NCBI GenBank assembly: GCA_034336665.1
Contig: CM067589.1
Location: forward strand, 3,935,290-3,999,289
Direction: 5' to 3'
Origin: Luscinia megarhynchos
Taxonomy: Eukaryota > Chordata > Aves > Passeriformes > Turdidae
Length of the DNA: 64,000 nt
The position numbers were made by a program, and so were the translations under genes. The notes under the pieces are model-generated. The model saw only the letters and a program-made list of their open reading frames with translations, did no database searches and was not told where the DNA came from. Positions 10,501 to 24,008 of the stretch are shown piece after piece; within the stretch, counting starts at the first letter, position 1, and each line of letters begins with the position of its first letter.

Positions 10501-12293
10501 AAATATAAAAGCTAAATTTCTAAGGCTTTAGGGATAACTAGCAGCCAGCTGTGTCTCTGGAGCACGAGGAACACCAACTGCCTGCTGCTTGGCCCAAAAG
10601 GTTGTTGGTCAGATGCAGCAGGAACAAAAGTGCCTGCAGCCCTCGTGAGTGGGGATCTGGCTAAAACGCTGTGTGATCAAACCTAGCCTGACCCAGGCTG
10701 GAGGAAGGAGTGAACGTGAAGCTGCTAAAAAGCTGCCCAGGAGAGGCAGCAGCTGGGTGGGGGCCTGGCTGCCAAGGTTCACCCAGCACAGCCTCTGGGG
10801 GGTCCCTTTGGAGGTGCCAGCCCAGGGTCAGCCTGTGGGTGTACCTTGGGGCAGATAAAATTAAGTGGAAATGACCGTGGGAGAGCTTGGGTGCTTTGCC
10901 ACATGAGTCCCACAGGCACAGGACTGCACCTGGGAGGAGTGGGACAGAGATGCCCAGCAGCCTGTGTGAAAGAGAGAAACTGAGACTTAAGAATCAAGCA
11001 TCAAGAGATGCTTTGGCTAAAAGGGGGATGACAAAATTGTATTGTTTGCTATAATTTACGGTGCTTACAAGGACAGGAGGAGAGCAAGGCTACAAGGTGA
11101 GGTCAAGGGCTAGAATGAGCAAACAGGATGCAGGGAGAAAGACACCACAGGATGAGGGGGTCCTCAGACCCCTGAGACCTGGAAAACTGATAGCAAAGTC
11201 TGGGAAATGGCCAAAGGATGAAAAAGAGAGCATGTGCAAGGAGGCAAAGTGAAAAGTTCTGAGAGGAAGACCATTTACTTCATCCCAAAGACCCTGAGAG
11301 GAGCACCAGAGCAACCTGAAAGGAGCAATGGGCAGTGCAAAGAGGAGTGAAACTAATTTCCATGTGAAGTGGGGAGGCAATGGATAGGTATGAGGCGAAT
11401 TGTGTATCCCTGGTTTGTAGAGAAGAAAAGGAGAGGTGCAGGTTGCCAAAGGTGTGCATGTTGTTGGAGGAGCTGTCCCCCATGCCCCACAGTGCTGAAT
11501 AAACAGACACTTTCTCTTAGAACTTATTTTGTGAGTTACAGAGTGTTTTTCTGTGCTTCACGTGTGCCAGACAGAACTGTGACCTGGCTTGTGACAGCTC
11601 TGGGCAGGCCTGTGCTCACTGGGCTCTGTGCTTGGGGGAAGGAGTTCACTGATCCTTCAGCCAAGGGAGGCTCTGCCGGCCAATGAACCCCTGTTCATCA
11701 GAGCTCAGGGGTGTCCCAGTGCCTGGCACCTGGGAGAGGAGCCAGGTGGGTTCCTGTGCCCAGGGGGGTCTGTGGTTCTGTGCTCTCCAGGAGACACGTG
11801 GCTGTGTGTCCCCATGTCACAAAGGGGCAGAGGTGTGGCACCTCTCGAGTGACTGTGAGCTCACCTGCCCAGTGCTCAGTGTCCTGAGAACAGGCCAACG
11901 AACCAGCTGGTCTTCAGGATAGCTCAGCTTCCTCCTTGGCTACTCGCCTGTCTGCCTTTCAAACAGATTCATTGTTTACTGTCCCCTTCAACTTTCATCC
12001 CCTCCCAGGTAATTATGGTTTGACTCTTGGGATAGAGCACAGGGGAAGGAGATAAAAGTCTAGGCTGGTTTATACCTTCCTAGCTGAAGGCTCAGCTGCT
12101 GCACCTCTGCAGGCTGCTCTGATACAGGCTAGGCCAGAGTCCTTAGTTGCTGATTCTCTTTTCTTTACTGTAGCCTCGGGTAGGTAGGTAGGGGGTGAGT
12201 GCAGCCTGAGGGGCCGAGCTCAGGCCAGAGTGGCAAAAGCCCACCTTGGCTGCTGCAGGAGGGAGTGAGACAGAAAAAGGAGAGCAGCAAAGG
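10501..12293. other. Spacer upstream of USP copy 2, no gene; possible promoter region near 12048
   Basis: No convincing coding sequence. AGATAAAAG at about 12048 and the downstream purine/pyrimidine tracts are conserved in unit 2 (about 23764). They lie about 600 bp before the copy 2 start codon, where a promoter or 5' UTR exon could sit. This is not demonstrated. Confidence 0.35.
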
Positions 12294-12673
12294 CAGTAGT
12301 TAAGTTAGTGGCTGAATGCTGGTCACTCCTGCAGAGGAGGGGAAGGCAGAGAGCTCTGCTGTTGATGCTGTGACAGCAGCAGCAGAGACTGTTCAGGGAA
12401 GGTGACGTGCACTGGAGCACTGCAGAAGGACCTTTGAAGCTCCTGGGGCTCTGTCACCCATCACAAAGGTGTGAATCTGCAGTTCAGCACCTGGTACAAG
12501 CACCACTGAAACTCTCGATGGCAAAGCCTGTTCTTTCTCTAGGCTGTATTTATTTGGAGTTTTTATTCTTTTGGTGATCTACAGTAATTTCTTTGCAATC
12601 AGGTGAGGGGATTGACACTGATCTCTTTCTGGAGCGTCATCCAGGGCTTTGCCCTCTGTTCCTGAGAGAGGCC

Positions 12674-15600
12674 ATGGCCACAACAGAGAACGATTCCTGT
12701 GAGTAACAGCTTCACTGGCAGGTTTGGACTTTGTGACTCCCCACACACAACTGACATGACTGGTGGTCAGATCCCAGAATGATGTGCTCACAACCTAGAG
12801 TGAGCTCTGGGATTGCTGAGAGCAGCCAGCCTGACCCAAGTGTTTATGACTGGTCACAGGAAAACACCTTTTGTCTCTCCTTTGTCACTATGTACACGAC
12901 TTTGAAACATCAATGCTCATAGAGAGGTCTGAATCCCTGAGTTACCTTTTGTGTTCAGTACTTGCCTGTTTTCAATAGTTTTCAGTCAGTTACAATCAGG
13001 GAAAGCTTGACCTGATAATCCAGTCTAGAGCTCTGGTGAGAAAGGAAGGTTCCTTGAGGCCCAAAACTCAGAGCTGGGCTTTGTTGAACTGTTGGCAAAG
13101 TAAGCCAAAGGGGAAGAGACTTTTCCAAACCAGGAAATTTCAGTGGCACTGCTAGGCTTCCCCTGATACTGAGCTGAAGGTTCAAGCTGGTTGTCCTGAG
13201 TGCTTGTGTAGAAACCTGCAAGTTTAAATATGCTTTAGTTCCTTGTCTGATCTCTTTCCAAATGGAATTTCTCTGCAGTCATTGCCGAGGGAATGGCTCC
13301 TCCAAAAAGGATCCTCTTCCCACCGGAGAAGATCTGCATGGTCTGGCAGCAGAGACAGAGTGCTGGAGCAGGGCTCTTCAATGTGGGCAACACCTGCTTC
13401 CTCAACGCTGTCCTGCAGTGCCTGACCTACACCCCCCCACTGGCCAACTACCTGCTGTCCCGAGAGCACAGCCAGGCCTGTGAGTGCTTTGAGGAACATC
13501 TGAAAATCTCTTCATCGAGTCGCAGAGATTCCCAGATCCTGCAATTTGATTTAGGAGAACAGCAGCCCATTGTCAGCCCCATGAGTTCATGTTCTTGAAA
13601 CACTCAAGCCTAGAAGCCACTTGTCCTACCCAGCTGTCTTTCCCTTCATGAAAGCACCTCTTTTCTAGCTCCAAGACTTTATTCCTTTATTCCTTTATTC
13701 CTTTATTCCTTTATTCCTTTATTCCTTTATTCCAAGTGAAACCCTCTTGGCTAATTGCACAGAAAACTGTGGGTTTAGCATCCCTCTAAGAACATTTTCT
13801 GCACACTAAAATGCCCTGGGATCACTGGGAAGTTGGGACGAGTGCAGTATTGCCCTGGAGTGGAAGAGGAGGAGTTTCCCACTGCTGTGGATGTGTTGCT
13901 AAGCTAAGGACCTTCGTGTGTCCCTCTTCAGGTCACCAGCAGGGTTTCTGCATGATGTGTGTCATGGAAGCACACGTGAACAAGGTCCTGCGTTCCCCTG
14001 TCAGTGCCATCCTGCCTTTGGCTGTCCTCAAGGTTTTCAGACGTAAGTCATGCCAGGTGCTTGGACAGCTCTTCTTCCCTTCCTGTATGAGAGAACTACA
14101 AACTTCTTTCTTAGGCATAGGAGAACACTTCCAGCTTGGCAGGGAGGAAGATGCCCACGACTTCCTGTCCTGTACTGTCAATGCCATGCAGAGAGCTTGT
14201 CTGAGTGCAAGCAGCGAGTAAGCACAAGCAAATCACCCTCCCAAGTTCTGAGCCCTTGGGGTGCTTGGCGTGCTCCCATCAAGGGAAAGCTAAAGCCTGG
14301 CCTTTCAGGCCAAGCAAAACTCTTGGAGGAGATAATGCTCTGTCTTACCACTTGTTTTCCAGCTTGGACCTCTCATCTCAATCCACTACCATTGTCTCTC
14401 AAATATTTGGAGGCTTTCTGAGATCCAGAGGTACGTTTCCACAACTGTTGCTCTCTTTGACATTTCCTGTGCCCTTCTGACATTTCGGGCCGGCACTGGT
14501 GGGACAGGTACAGTGTGTAAATGGGCAATGTCAGTCAGCTTCCCATTGCTCAGCATGTGGATTTTTCCTTCCAGTCACCTGCTTCAGCTGCAAAGCCATT
14601 TCGGACTCCTACGAGGCCTTCCTGGATATCCCTTTGGATATCAAAGTAAGAAGCTTTGCAGCTGTGCTTCAAGACATCCCAAGGCCCCTTTGCAGCTTTC
14701 CAGAGACAAGACAATTGTCTTAAAAATGTGTACTGTGAGCGCAGGAGACCTTGGTGGTGGGTGGGAAGGGGAATGGATGGTGTCCTCCTGCAGAGGCTGT
14801 GACACTCTGTGGTCTCTCTGTAGGTGCTGTTTTTGAGCTGGACAAGCAGCATTTTCCTCTCTGCACCCTTGATCTTTCCTCATCCTTGTTCCCTTTGTCC
14901 TCCCCCAATGCCTGTCTGGCTCCCAGGCTGATGGGTTGGGTTGTTTGCACCACTGATGGCCCTGCACACTGTCATGAGTTGAACTGAGTGGTGCTACAGG
15001 GAGGGAGCTCTTGATGGCTCCAGGAGCCTCTGGCACACAGGGGAATGTTCAGCATCACACTCTGTTCCTGCCTCCTTCTGGACAGGTTCATGGTGGGTCT
15101 GTTCAGCACCAGCTACCGGGGTTTTCTTGCAGCTCCTGCGAGTTGTTTGGCTGAGGGGATTTCCTGCAGCTCAGTGTGCTCATTTCTCACTCCTCCAGGC
15201 AGCCTCGTCCCTCACGGCAGCTCTGGAGGACTTTGTGAGACCCGAGCACCTGGATGGTGAAAACTGCTATAAATGCAACACGTAAGATGATTCCTATGAA
15301 GGTGTGAAGAGGAGATCCTGTGTGAGGGGCTGCATGTCATTGAGCAGAAGTCATCTTCTCGTGGAGATTCACTGCATGCAGAGGAGATGCAACTCTTGTC
15401 AAATATGGCAGTGAATAGCCTTAGAGTAGCAAAAGCTGTGTGAGAGAGGAGAGCTTGCCTGGCCACCTTGGGGCAGGAGTGGGTGCACCTCAGCAGTGGT
15501 TCTGTGCTTGGTTTCAAGGTGTAAGAAGAACGTTGCTGCCTCCAAGAGATTCACAGTGCATTGTGCACCCAAGGTTCTCACGGTGTGCCTGAAAAGGTTT

Positions 15601-18576
15601 GACTGTTTCACCGGCGGGAAGATCCGCAAGGTTTGTGCACAGCTGGTGTGCAGCTTTCTCTTCCTGCAGCAGATTTCCTAAAGCTTGTCACAAGCCACTT
15701 GTGCTGGGTTAGCCGTGTTCCCTTGTGGGGAGAGAAGAATTCCCTTGGGAAGAGAGGCAAGCGCTCTTCTCCAACAGAGCTGCTTTGGCCAAGAACAGTT
15801 TCCTGCCACCCAAAGCATTAAATGCTGCTCTATGGAAAACCAGCTGTTCCTGAGCCCCAGAGATGTATTTAGAGCCCTCTGGCCCCTGGAGGTGGCAGGC
15901 TGTTCTGTGCCACAGGTCAGGGTCACTTGTGAGCCCTGCTGGTGTCTCTGCAGGCTGTGGAGTACCCCGAGTACCTGGATCTTCGCCCGTACATGTCCCA
16001 GGCAGAGGGAGAGCCCCTCCTTTACTCCTTGTATGCTGTCCTGGTGCACAGTGGGGTCACCTGCCAAGGAGGACACTACTTCTGCTACACAAAGGTAGTC
16101 AGCAACTTCCCTCCTTCCCAATGGGGAAAATGTGTGTGGGGAAGAGAAAGTTTCCTGTCAGTGTTACTGACAGCCAGGGTTTTGGGGCAGAAGGTGATCT
16201 TAGGGGCTGGACTGGATTTGTTTTGACATGCTCTTTGTTAGGTAGTTTTTTTGGAGAGAAGCAGAGATCCTTGCCTCTTTTCCACAGGCCAGCAACGGGC
16301 TGTGGTACCGGATGGATGATGAGTCTGTGGAGCTCCGTTGCCTTGACACAGCTCTCAAGCAGCAAGCCTACCTGCTGTTCTATGCCAGGTAATAACCAGC
16401 ATTCAGGTGTGCTCAGAAGATGTTTCCTTTCCCCTGTTAATTGTTTTGCTTTTCCAGAGTGTTTTTCCCACCAAATGCAGTTACTACCTGCTTCACTCAG
16501 TGCTGTGGAACCTGTGTCCCCCCATGTCTGTCCTTCAGGCTGCTGCCCTGATGTAGCAGCTCCTTGTCTGCTCTCTGATGCTGGACTTTTGTAGAGAAGA
16601 GCGAGAGAACTTAAGGGGAAAGATGGGGAGGGACACTTTATCAGGGAGGGTGGGACAGGATGAAGGGTGTCAGTTTTCACCTGACCCAGGGCAGGTTTAC
16701 ATAGGATGTTAGGAAGAAATGCTTCAGTGTAAGGGTGGTGAGACAATGGAACAGGCTGCCCAAAGAAGCTGTGGGTGCCCCATCCCTGGAAGTGTTTAAG
16801 GCCAGGTTGGACAGGGCTTGGAGACTCGTGGTCTATTGTAAGGTATTCCTGCCCACGACAGGAGGGTGGCACAAAATGAGCTTTTAAGATCCCTTGTAGT
16901 CCAAACAATTCTATGAATTTGTGAAATGGAGGCTGTAGAAGGCATAGAGATGAGGTTGTGCTGGGAAAGGAGTAGACTGGGTGGGAGGACTGTAGCTGTA
17001 ATTTCCATTAGTGGCCTTAGTTAAGTTTTCTCTCTGTCATAGAAACCTCTCCAAGAAAATGACTGAACCCCAGAGAAGGCTGCAAAAACAGCCCTAAACT
17101 GAGATCAGTCTTTTTTTTCTGCAGATGCTCTGATCTGAAGGCTGGAGAAAGGGCTTCTTCCTCGCTGGCACCACCACGTGCCCCTTCCCTCCTTCCTCAG
17201 CGGGCAGCCAGCAGCAAGCAGGTGGCTTCTGTTGGCCCACAGGGTTTGCGTGGCAGCACAAAGGTAACTCTGGGGAGGAGGGTCAGGGCACCAGAGGAGC
17301 AGTGGATCTCTTTCTAGGATGTCAGCATTTCTCCTTTTCCCCTCCCACCCTGCAGCACTCTTCACAGCCACAGTGCTGCTTCCTCTCCCAGCATCCCAGC
17401 TGGGCTGTCACGATCCCCTCAGCACAAGCGGGGGTCGTGATGGTTCATTGACCTCAGGGTGCAAAAGACAAACAGCAAGGGACTAAAGTTTTATTCAACA
17501 GCAACAGAAACGCACTTTATTGAGTGCCAACAACTCAGTTTCTGTGATAGAGGGGAGAGATATAAAGGAAACAAAGGATATGGAGACAGAGAAAAAGGGG
17601 AATGGGGAATAGCTACAAACAGATGGGATGTGTCCTCATGATCAACCAGTAGACACAAACGTCCTCGTGGTCCTGCCAATAGAATTGTGTTCTGAGGGGA
17701 GATCTCAAAGTCTCCCCAGGAAAGTCACTTTTTGCAGTCCTTTTCCAAAGCAAGTGGCCTCTGGCCAAAAGGGGGGCAGATTTATGGACTGTTGTATGCA
17801 GAGATCATTGCTCTGAGAAGCAGGTGCAGAAACAGGGTGCTGTTATCCATGGACCTGCTCGAAGGCGCCATGACAGTACAGCCCTCACCTGCAGAACAGT
17901 CCCTTGGCAAGCATCCCCCTCAGGCAGGCCAGATCTCCTGTCCAGAGCGAGTGCTGGGGTGCCAGGGTCTCAGTCCCTGATCCTGAATGATCGTGAGGCA
18001 GATCAGGGACACTTCAGACCGACCCTTACACTGGGTGCATCCCATTTGTGCCCCTTTGGCCCTTTGGCCTTGGCAGCCTCCAGAGGAGCCTTTGGGAGGC
18101 CCTGAAATGTCCCCTCGCGGATCTCTGGGGGTTCCCCAGTGGCTGTGGCCCTTTCAGGAGAGAAGGGCAGGAACTGTGCATAGCTCTCTTTCCAGGACAT
18201 GGCGCTGGACGTGGAAGGCCCTGGCAGGGAGCGGGCCCGGAGCAGATCCCGGCTGCGGGGCAGGGAAGGCCGCAGCCGCTTTGGGGACACCCCGGGCAGT
18301 GAGCACACTGCAGGGAGGAGAAGGAGCCCTCCAAGCTGCGGCCCCGCTCCCAGGGATGGTGCAGCTCCAAGACCTCCCAAGAGGAGCTTGCAGTGTGCTG
18401 CTGGCCCCGGGGCTGCTCAGGAGCAGGCCCTGCTGAGGCAGAGGGACACGAGCGCGTCCCCGCAGGGCGGCGACAACCTCCAGAGCCGCTTTGTGCAGCA
18501 CTCTGACCCCGAGCCCTCCGCCAGGAAGAGGAGGAGGCTGGCAGATTCCCCAAGCTGCGCAAACCCCTGCCCCTAG
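12674..18576 (+). CDS. USP17/USP36/USP42-like deubiquitinase, array copy 2 (12 exons, 511 aa)
   Basis: Exons: 12674-12698, 13279-13479, 13932-14042, 14115-14217, 14363-14430, 14575-14645, 15199-15281, 15519-15630, 15954-16094, 16288-16388, 17125-17263, 18196-18576. Every exon has the same length and phase as in copy 1, and every splice site is kept. Catalytic Cys48, His299 and Asp315 and both zinc CxxC pairs are unchanged. Differences from copy 1 that I found are E489D, H490P and N502D in the tail, plus silent changes such as the Val codon in exon 8. The start context here is GGCCATGG. An active enzyme is likely by motif; expression is unknown. Confidence 0.93.
13678..13733 (+). repeat. TTTATTCC octamer VNTR, 7 units (intron 2, copy 2)
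   Basis: Seven perfect 8-bp units. It is the longest of the three alleles in the array. Confidence 0.9.
16614..16922 (+). mobile_element. CR1 LINE 3' fragment in USP intron 10, copy 2
   Basis: Counterpart of the fragment at 4298, with the same ends and the same ATTCTATGAAT tail. Confidence 0.85.
17406..18030 (-). mobile_element. Solo LTR in USP intron 11, copy 2
   Basis: Counterpart of 5089-5711, with the same CTGGGC and CTGGGT flanks. Confidence 0.75.
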
Positions 18577-18788
18577 TGCAGTGCCAGGGCCCTCCAGCTC
18601 CTGCTTGAAGCAGGCTCCCGTGCTCAGGGCTGCTCGGGAGCAAAGCCAAGCGAGGTGCAGGGAGCAGAGGAGATCCCCACGGCGGGGCTGGGGCCTCCAG
18701 GGCCGCTCTGTGCAGCACACAGCCCAGCGGCCTTCAGCGAGGGAGAGGAGGGTTCCCAGGCCCCAGAGCTGCGTGTCTGACCGGCACT
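18259..18788 (+). repeat. ~210-bp tail repeats of USP copy 2 (coding plus 3' UTR)
   Basis: Same arrangement as in copy 1: two in-frame units, then a degenerate third unit after the stop at 18574-18576. Confidence 0.75.
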
Positions 18789-19034
18789 CGGGCGCTCTGG
18801 GAGTGCTGCAGTCGGGTCACGGCCCTGGCTGGAGCAGAATGGAAGATCAGCTCTGCGCTTTTTAGCTAAGGTGTCCTTGTGTTCTCCACGCCTCCTCAAG
18901 GATGAGGGAACAACTTGTATATATGCATGCTGTAGACTAATAGGCTTTAATTAGATTGCTTTATTCCACTGTGTAGATAGTTGTTGCTAGTAATATAGGT
19001 CAGGAGTTGGAAACGTTATTGAAGCAATTTTTCT

Positions 19035-19040
19035 AATAAA
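19035..19040 (+). terminator. Poly(A) signal AATAAA of USP copy 2
   Basis: Conserved with copies 1 and 3. Confidence 0.55.
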
Positions 19041-20236
19041 GCTAGAAAATCAAATATTAAGTAGAGATTGATATTAGTCTCCCTTGCCCGTGGCCCTTTT
19101 GCTCGGTCTCAAGGTGGAACCCTGGTGGGTGGCCCCACTCAAGGGAGGAACCTCCAGCCACTGGAGCTCTGAGAAGGGGAGGTTAGAAGTGTGTCCTGTT
19201 GAAGAGTGGGGCTTTTGCAGTGTGAAGTGATGGACTGTCAGGCCCCCAGTGCTCAGGGAGCTGTGCCAGCTGGGGCAGGATGCTCTGCCTGAGCAGGGAT
19301 GCAGCAGCTCCAGCTGGGGCCTGTCTGCACCTTACAGGAATGGCTCGAGCAAGGAAGGCCTCCTGTTTTTAGTGTCCAAGAATGCTGAGACCAGCTTGGC
19401 CAATCTATTACACTTCCACTGTCACTGAAAAGATATGGAGACATTAATATCAAAATCATTTTCTTTCAGAATCCAGAACACAGCATAGTAACAGCTAGTG
19501 AAATTCAGATATTATCTCTACCCTAGCTGGATTCAGGACAATGGGCTTACAGTACGATTGCTGAATTATCTTTGTTTGTTCCCTCTTTATCTCAGGGTTC
19601 TGCACAATGGCCTTGTTGTAACTAAATTGTGCATTCCTTGTGTCCAGGTTTGGGTCTGATACCATTGTAGCATAAGCTTAATTACAGATATTTTAGCAAA
19701 TCTTAAAACTTCAGGGGTTTCCCCAAGCTGTGTTCCCACTGTAGTAGCTCATGTCAAGCCTTGCTAAGTTTTGGCTCCACTGGCATATGACAGAATGGAA
19801 AATTACCCTGCTTCTGCTTAATTAATACAATTAATTAGAAAAGGCATCAGTAAAGTTATATAATTTCCAACACCACGAAGACACGTAGACAAATACTCTC
19901 TGATGTGGGGGCAGCAGCAGCAGCAAGGATCTGCAGGCCTACACATGGACGTGAGAGTCACAAATGTAACATGGAAGAAACCAAAGACTTGTTAACACCT
20001 TTTTCAGCAGCAAAGCGTACTATGCTGAATACACATAACAAAACAAAATCTAAAAATGTACCAGAGGCAGCCAATCACGTTATGCTACAGAAGGCCAGTC
20101 CCACTTTTGCATGACAAGAAATTCCAGCATACTTCACTAGAGTGTGTGAAGATCCCTCCCTTGAGCAGGGAAGCCCTTTTGTTGTATGCACCCCTGAAAG
20201 TGCCCTGCTTGGCTTTCCCTGCCCCTTGATCCAACG

Positions 20237-20585
20237 CCTTCCCTGGCCATTATTGTAACTGTGCCCCCATGTTCCAGTCCCACCTTCCCTGTCCATCATT
20301 GTAACCCCGCCCCTTGTTCCATTCCCTTCCCTGTCCATCATTGTAACCCCGCCCCTTGTTCCATTCCCTTCCCTGTCCATCATTGTAACCCCGCCCCTTG
20401 TTCCATTCCCTTCCCTGTCCATCATTGTAACCCCGCCCATTGTTCCAGTCCCTTCCCTGTCCATCATTGTAACCCCGCCCATTGTTCCAGTCCCTTCCCT
20501 GTCCATCATTGTAACCCCGCCCCTTTTCCATTCCCTTCCCTGTCCATCATTGTAACCCCGCCCCTTGTTCCAGTCCCTTCCCGGT
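20237..20585 (+). repeat. 42-bp GC-box minisatellite, about 8 units (unit 2)
   Basis: ATTGTAAC recurs every ~42 bp eight times, each time followed by a GC-box-like CCCCGCCC. The period is a multiple of three, so long open frames on both strands are by-products of the repeat, not genes. Confidence 0.9.
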
Positions 20586-23500
20586 CAGTCCCACCCTGGG
20601 CCCATCCCCTGTCGCTCTGCCCCTTTGGAAATCCCCTGTTCCTCGATGCCCCATTGGCCCCTGTGTCGCTTTCTCCTGCCCCTGCTGCCCTCCTTGGTTT
20701 CAGCTCTGTCAGACCCTGCCCTCCGCTCCGCCCCTGAGGGTCCCTCACTGCTCAAATGTTTGTACAACAAACTGATCTGCGCCCCAATTTAATTCTGGGC
20801 ACAGCAGTGCTCGGGGCTCTTTGCCCCTGAACCCTCCAGCCTCAATAAACGCGTTGGAAGCTCAGAAGCTGAGAGCCTCCTCTCCTCCTTTACCTGACCC
20901 CTGCGGCCGCGCACACTGTGGAGCAATTAGCTCCAAAGGTTCTGCCTCCAGGAAATCCTGCTCTGGGGCAGTTCCCGCACTGGTGCAGTGCCGGTGTGTC
21001 TGCAGTGAGCTGGCCCAGGCTCCGGAGAGCTGCACCACCTTGGTTTTTAGCTTTCTGTTTATCAGAATCTCTGCTGCTCAGTGTGTAACTCTGAAACTTT
21101 ATATTAGGTGCTAGTAACTTCTCTTCACAAGGGAGTTGGACAAAACAATTCCTTTCTAGCTGGAGAATCAAGAACAATTGGTAGCCAAAAATCAGAAACA
21201 ACGGCGAGGGAAACGGAGCAAGCCAGGCCTCTGAGATTTGGTAGCCTGGGGCTGTGGTTGGATAATTGACGCCAAGATGAACGGAAAGTTATAAAAGTGT
21301 AAAACTCGTGACCAGGATCCACCTTGGATTTGATTTGGGTGGAGCCCCGGCCGGGCTCTTGCACTGCCCAAGGTGGATCCTTTCAATCAATTCCTATTTT
21401 ATTCCTTTTGCTCTGTCTAGTCTCTGTTCCAGGTCAGCCTTTCCAGGCAAGAGGGTCACAGCTAAAGTGGTCATTGCCCATGCAGGTCCTTGGATCCTGA
21501 CCTGAGGCTGGTGTGGGGTTTGCAGGGGAAAAGGGCAATGATTGCCTAGTTGGAAGTGAGAAGGAAAGCGTAATTCCTCAATTAACACAAATGCAGATGG
21601 GGTGAATTGCTCCAGTGCTGTGCTGGTGCTGGCTCCTCCTGCCTGTGCCTCAGACTCTCCCCAGCAGGAGAGTGTTCGGTGGGTCCGGGTCTCCCAAATT
21701 CCATCTTAGCTGTTGGTGTGTGTCACTGCCTTGTGATAGAACTTGGTGAAACTTGGTGGCCCAGACTGGGCAGGGGCCAAAGCAGCCCGTGCAAGTAGGC
21801 TGATGCCTTTTGGGACTACCTAAAACCAGAGGCCAGACAAAATGAAGGGAATAAAAAGCAGTTGTGTTTATGGAAGGGCCTTCAGGTACATTTCAGGCAG
21901 ACAAAGCCCCCCAGGGGCTACATCCAAAAATGGACAACAGGGTGACAGGTTTTGATACTTTAATAAGTTTGGTCCATTTGCATATTAGGGATTGGTCTTC
22001 CAAGTAGAGCTTTGGGTAATGAAGTCATTTACCCTCAGTTTGCTTCCCCCCCCAACTCACTTTTGTTTCCATCTCTTGGGGCCTGAGACAGTGAGGTGTC
22101 CTTGATTCGCAGGCCTAGAGAGGAATTGTTGTGTCTGACCGGAATGGGAAAGCGAGCAGCTCACACTGTACATGGGGTTTATACACAAAAGAATTGCAGG
22201 ATTGCAAATACATGACAAATGTAAAAGGTAAATTTCTAAGGCTTTAGGGATAACTAGCAGCCAGCTGTGTCTCTGGAGCACGAGGAACACCAACTGCCTG
22301 CTGCATGGCCCAAAAGCTTGTTGGTCAGATGCAGCAGGAACAAAAGTGCCTGCAGCCCTCGTGAGTGGGGATCTGGCTAAAACGCTGTGTGATCAAACCT
22401 AGCCTGACCCAGGCTGGAGGAAGGAGTGAACGTGAAGCTGCTAAAAGCTGCCCAGGAGAGGCAGCAGCTGGGTGGGGGCCTGGCTGCCAAGGTTCACCCA
22501 GCACAGCCTCTGGGGGGTCCCTTTGGAGGTGCCAGCCCAGGGTCAGCCTGTGGGTGTACCTTGGGGCAGATAAAATTCACTGGAAATGACCCTGGGAGAG
22601 CTTGGGTGCTTTGCCACATGAGTCCCACAGGCACAGGACTGCACGTGGGAGGAGTGGGACAGAGATGCCCAGCAGCCTGTGTGAAAGAGAGAAACTGAGA
22701 CTTAAGAATCAAGCATCAAGAGATGCTTTGGGTGAAAGGGGGATGACAAAACTGTATCGTTTGCTGTAATTTACGGTGCTTACAAGGACAGGAGGAGAGC
22801 AATGCTATAAGGTGAGGTCAAAGGCTAGAATGAGCAAACAGGATGCAGGGAGAAAGACACCACAGGATGAGGGGGTCCTCAGACCCCTGAGACCTGGAAA
22901 ACTGATAGCAAAGTCTGGGAAATGGCCAAAGGATGAAAAAGAGAGCATGTGCAAGGAGGCAAAGTGAAAAGTTCTGAGAGGAAGACCATTTACTTCATCC
23001 CAAAGACCCTGAGAGGAGCACCAGAGCAACCTGAAAGGAGCAATGGGCAGTGCAAAGAGGAGTGAAACTAATTTCCATGTGAAGTGGGGAGGCAATGGAT
23101 ATGTATGAGGCGAATTGTGTATCCCTGGTTTGTAGAGAAGAAAAGGAGAGGTGCAGGTTGCCAAAGGTGTGCATGTTGTTGGAGGAGCTGTCCCCCATGG
23201 CCCCCAGTGCTAAATAAACAGACACCTACTCTTAGAACTTATTTTGTGAGTTACAGAGTGTTTTTCTGTGCTTCACGTGTGCCAGACAGAACTGTGACCT
23301 GGCTTGTGACAGCTCTGGGCAGGCCTGTGCTCACTGGGCTCTGTGCTTGGGGGAAGGAGTTCACTGATCCTTCAGCCAAGGGAGGCTCTGCCGGCCAATG
23401 AACCCCTGTTCATCAGAGCACAGGGGTGTCCCAGTGCCTGGCACCTGGGAGAGGAGCCAGGTGGGTTCCTGTGCCCAGGGGGGTCTGTGGTTCTGTGCTC

Positions 23501-24008
23501 TCCAGGAGACACGTGGCTGTGTGTCCCCATGTCACAAAGGGGCAGAGGTGTGGCACCTCTCGAGTGACTGTGAGCTCACCTGCCCAGTGCTCAGTGTCCT
23601 GAGAACAGGCCAACGAACCAGCTGGTCTTCAGGATAGCTCAGCTTCCTCCTTGGCTACTCGCCTCTCTGACTTTCAAACAGATTCATTGTTTACTGTCCC
23701 CTTCAACTTTCATCCCCTCCCAGGTAATTATGGTTTGACTCTTGGGATAGAGCACAGGGGAAGGAGATAAAAGTCTAGGCTGGTTTATACCTTCCTAGCT
23801 GAAGGCTCAGCTGCTGCACCTCTGCAGGCTGCTCTGATACAGGCTAGGCCAGAGTCCTTAGTTGCTGATTCTCTTTTCTTTACTATAGCCTAGGGTGGGT
23901 AGGTAGGGGGTGAGTGCAGCCTGAGGGGCCGAGCTCAGGCCAGAGTGGCAAAAGCCCACCTTGGCTGCTGCAGGAGGGAGTGAGACAGAAAAAGGAGAGC
24001 AGCAAAGG
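20586..24008. other. Spacer of unit 2, no gene seen
   Basis: Matches the unit 1 spacer. It includes the empty insertion site (about 20990-21005) for the unit 1 LTR and the LTR-like repeat at about 21800-22210. Confidence 0.6.

Larger units (their letters stand above)
1..12293 (+). repeat. Tandem array unit 1 (about 12.3 kb, contains USP gene copy 1)
   Basis: The sequence at position 1 recurs at 12294 and again at 24009, and the intervening DNA is near-identical apart from indels. Unit 1 is longer than unit 2 mainly because of a solo LTR at 8741-9282 and a 279-bp segment that unit 2 has lost. It is shorter in the 42-bp minisatellite. The window edge falls inside the unit, so its true left limit is unknown. 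Confidence 0.95.
12294..24008 (+). repeat. Tandem array unit 2 (about 11.7 kb, contains USP gene copy 2)
   Basis: Near-identical to unit 1 along its length. It lacks the LTR found at 8741-9282 and a 279-bp segment matching 7129-7407. It has more units of the 42-bp minisatellite and of the octamer VNTR. Confidence 0.95.

Noticed and set aside
12048..12190. TATA-like AGATAAAAG and possible 5' exon upstream of USP copy 2
   Set aside because: Conserved in the next unit, but so is everything else; no independent promoter evidence.
20261..20737. Long proline-rich open frame on + and matching frames on -
   Set aside because: Produced by the 42-bp minisatellite (a multiple of three), with no family motif.
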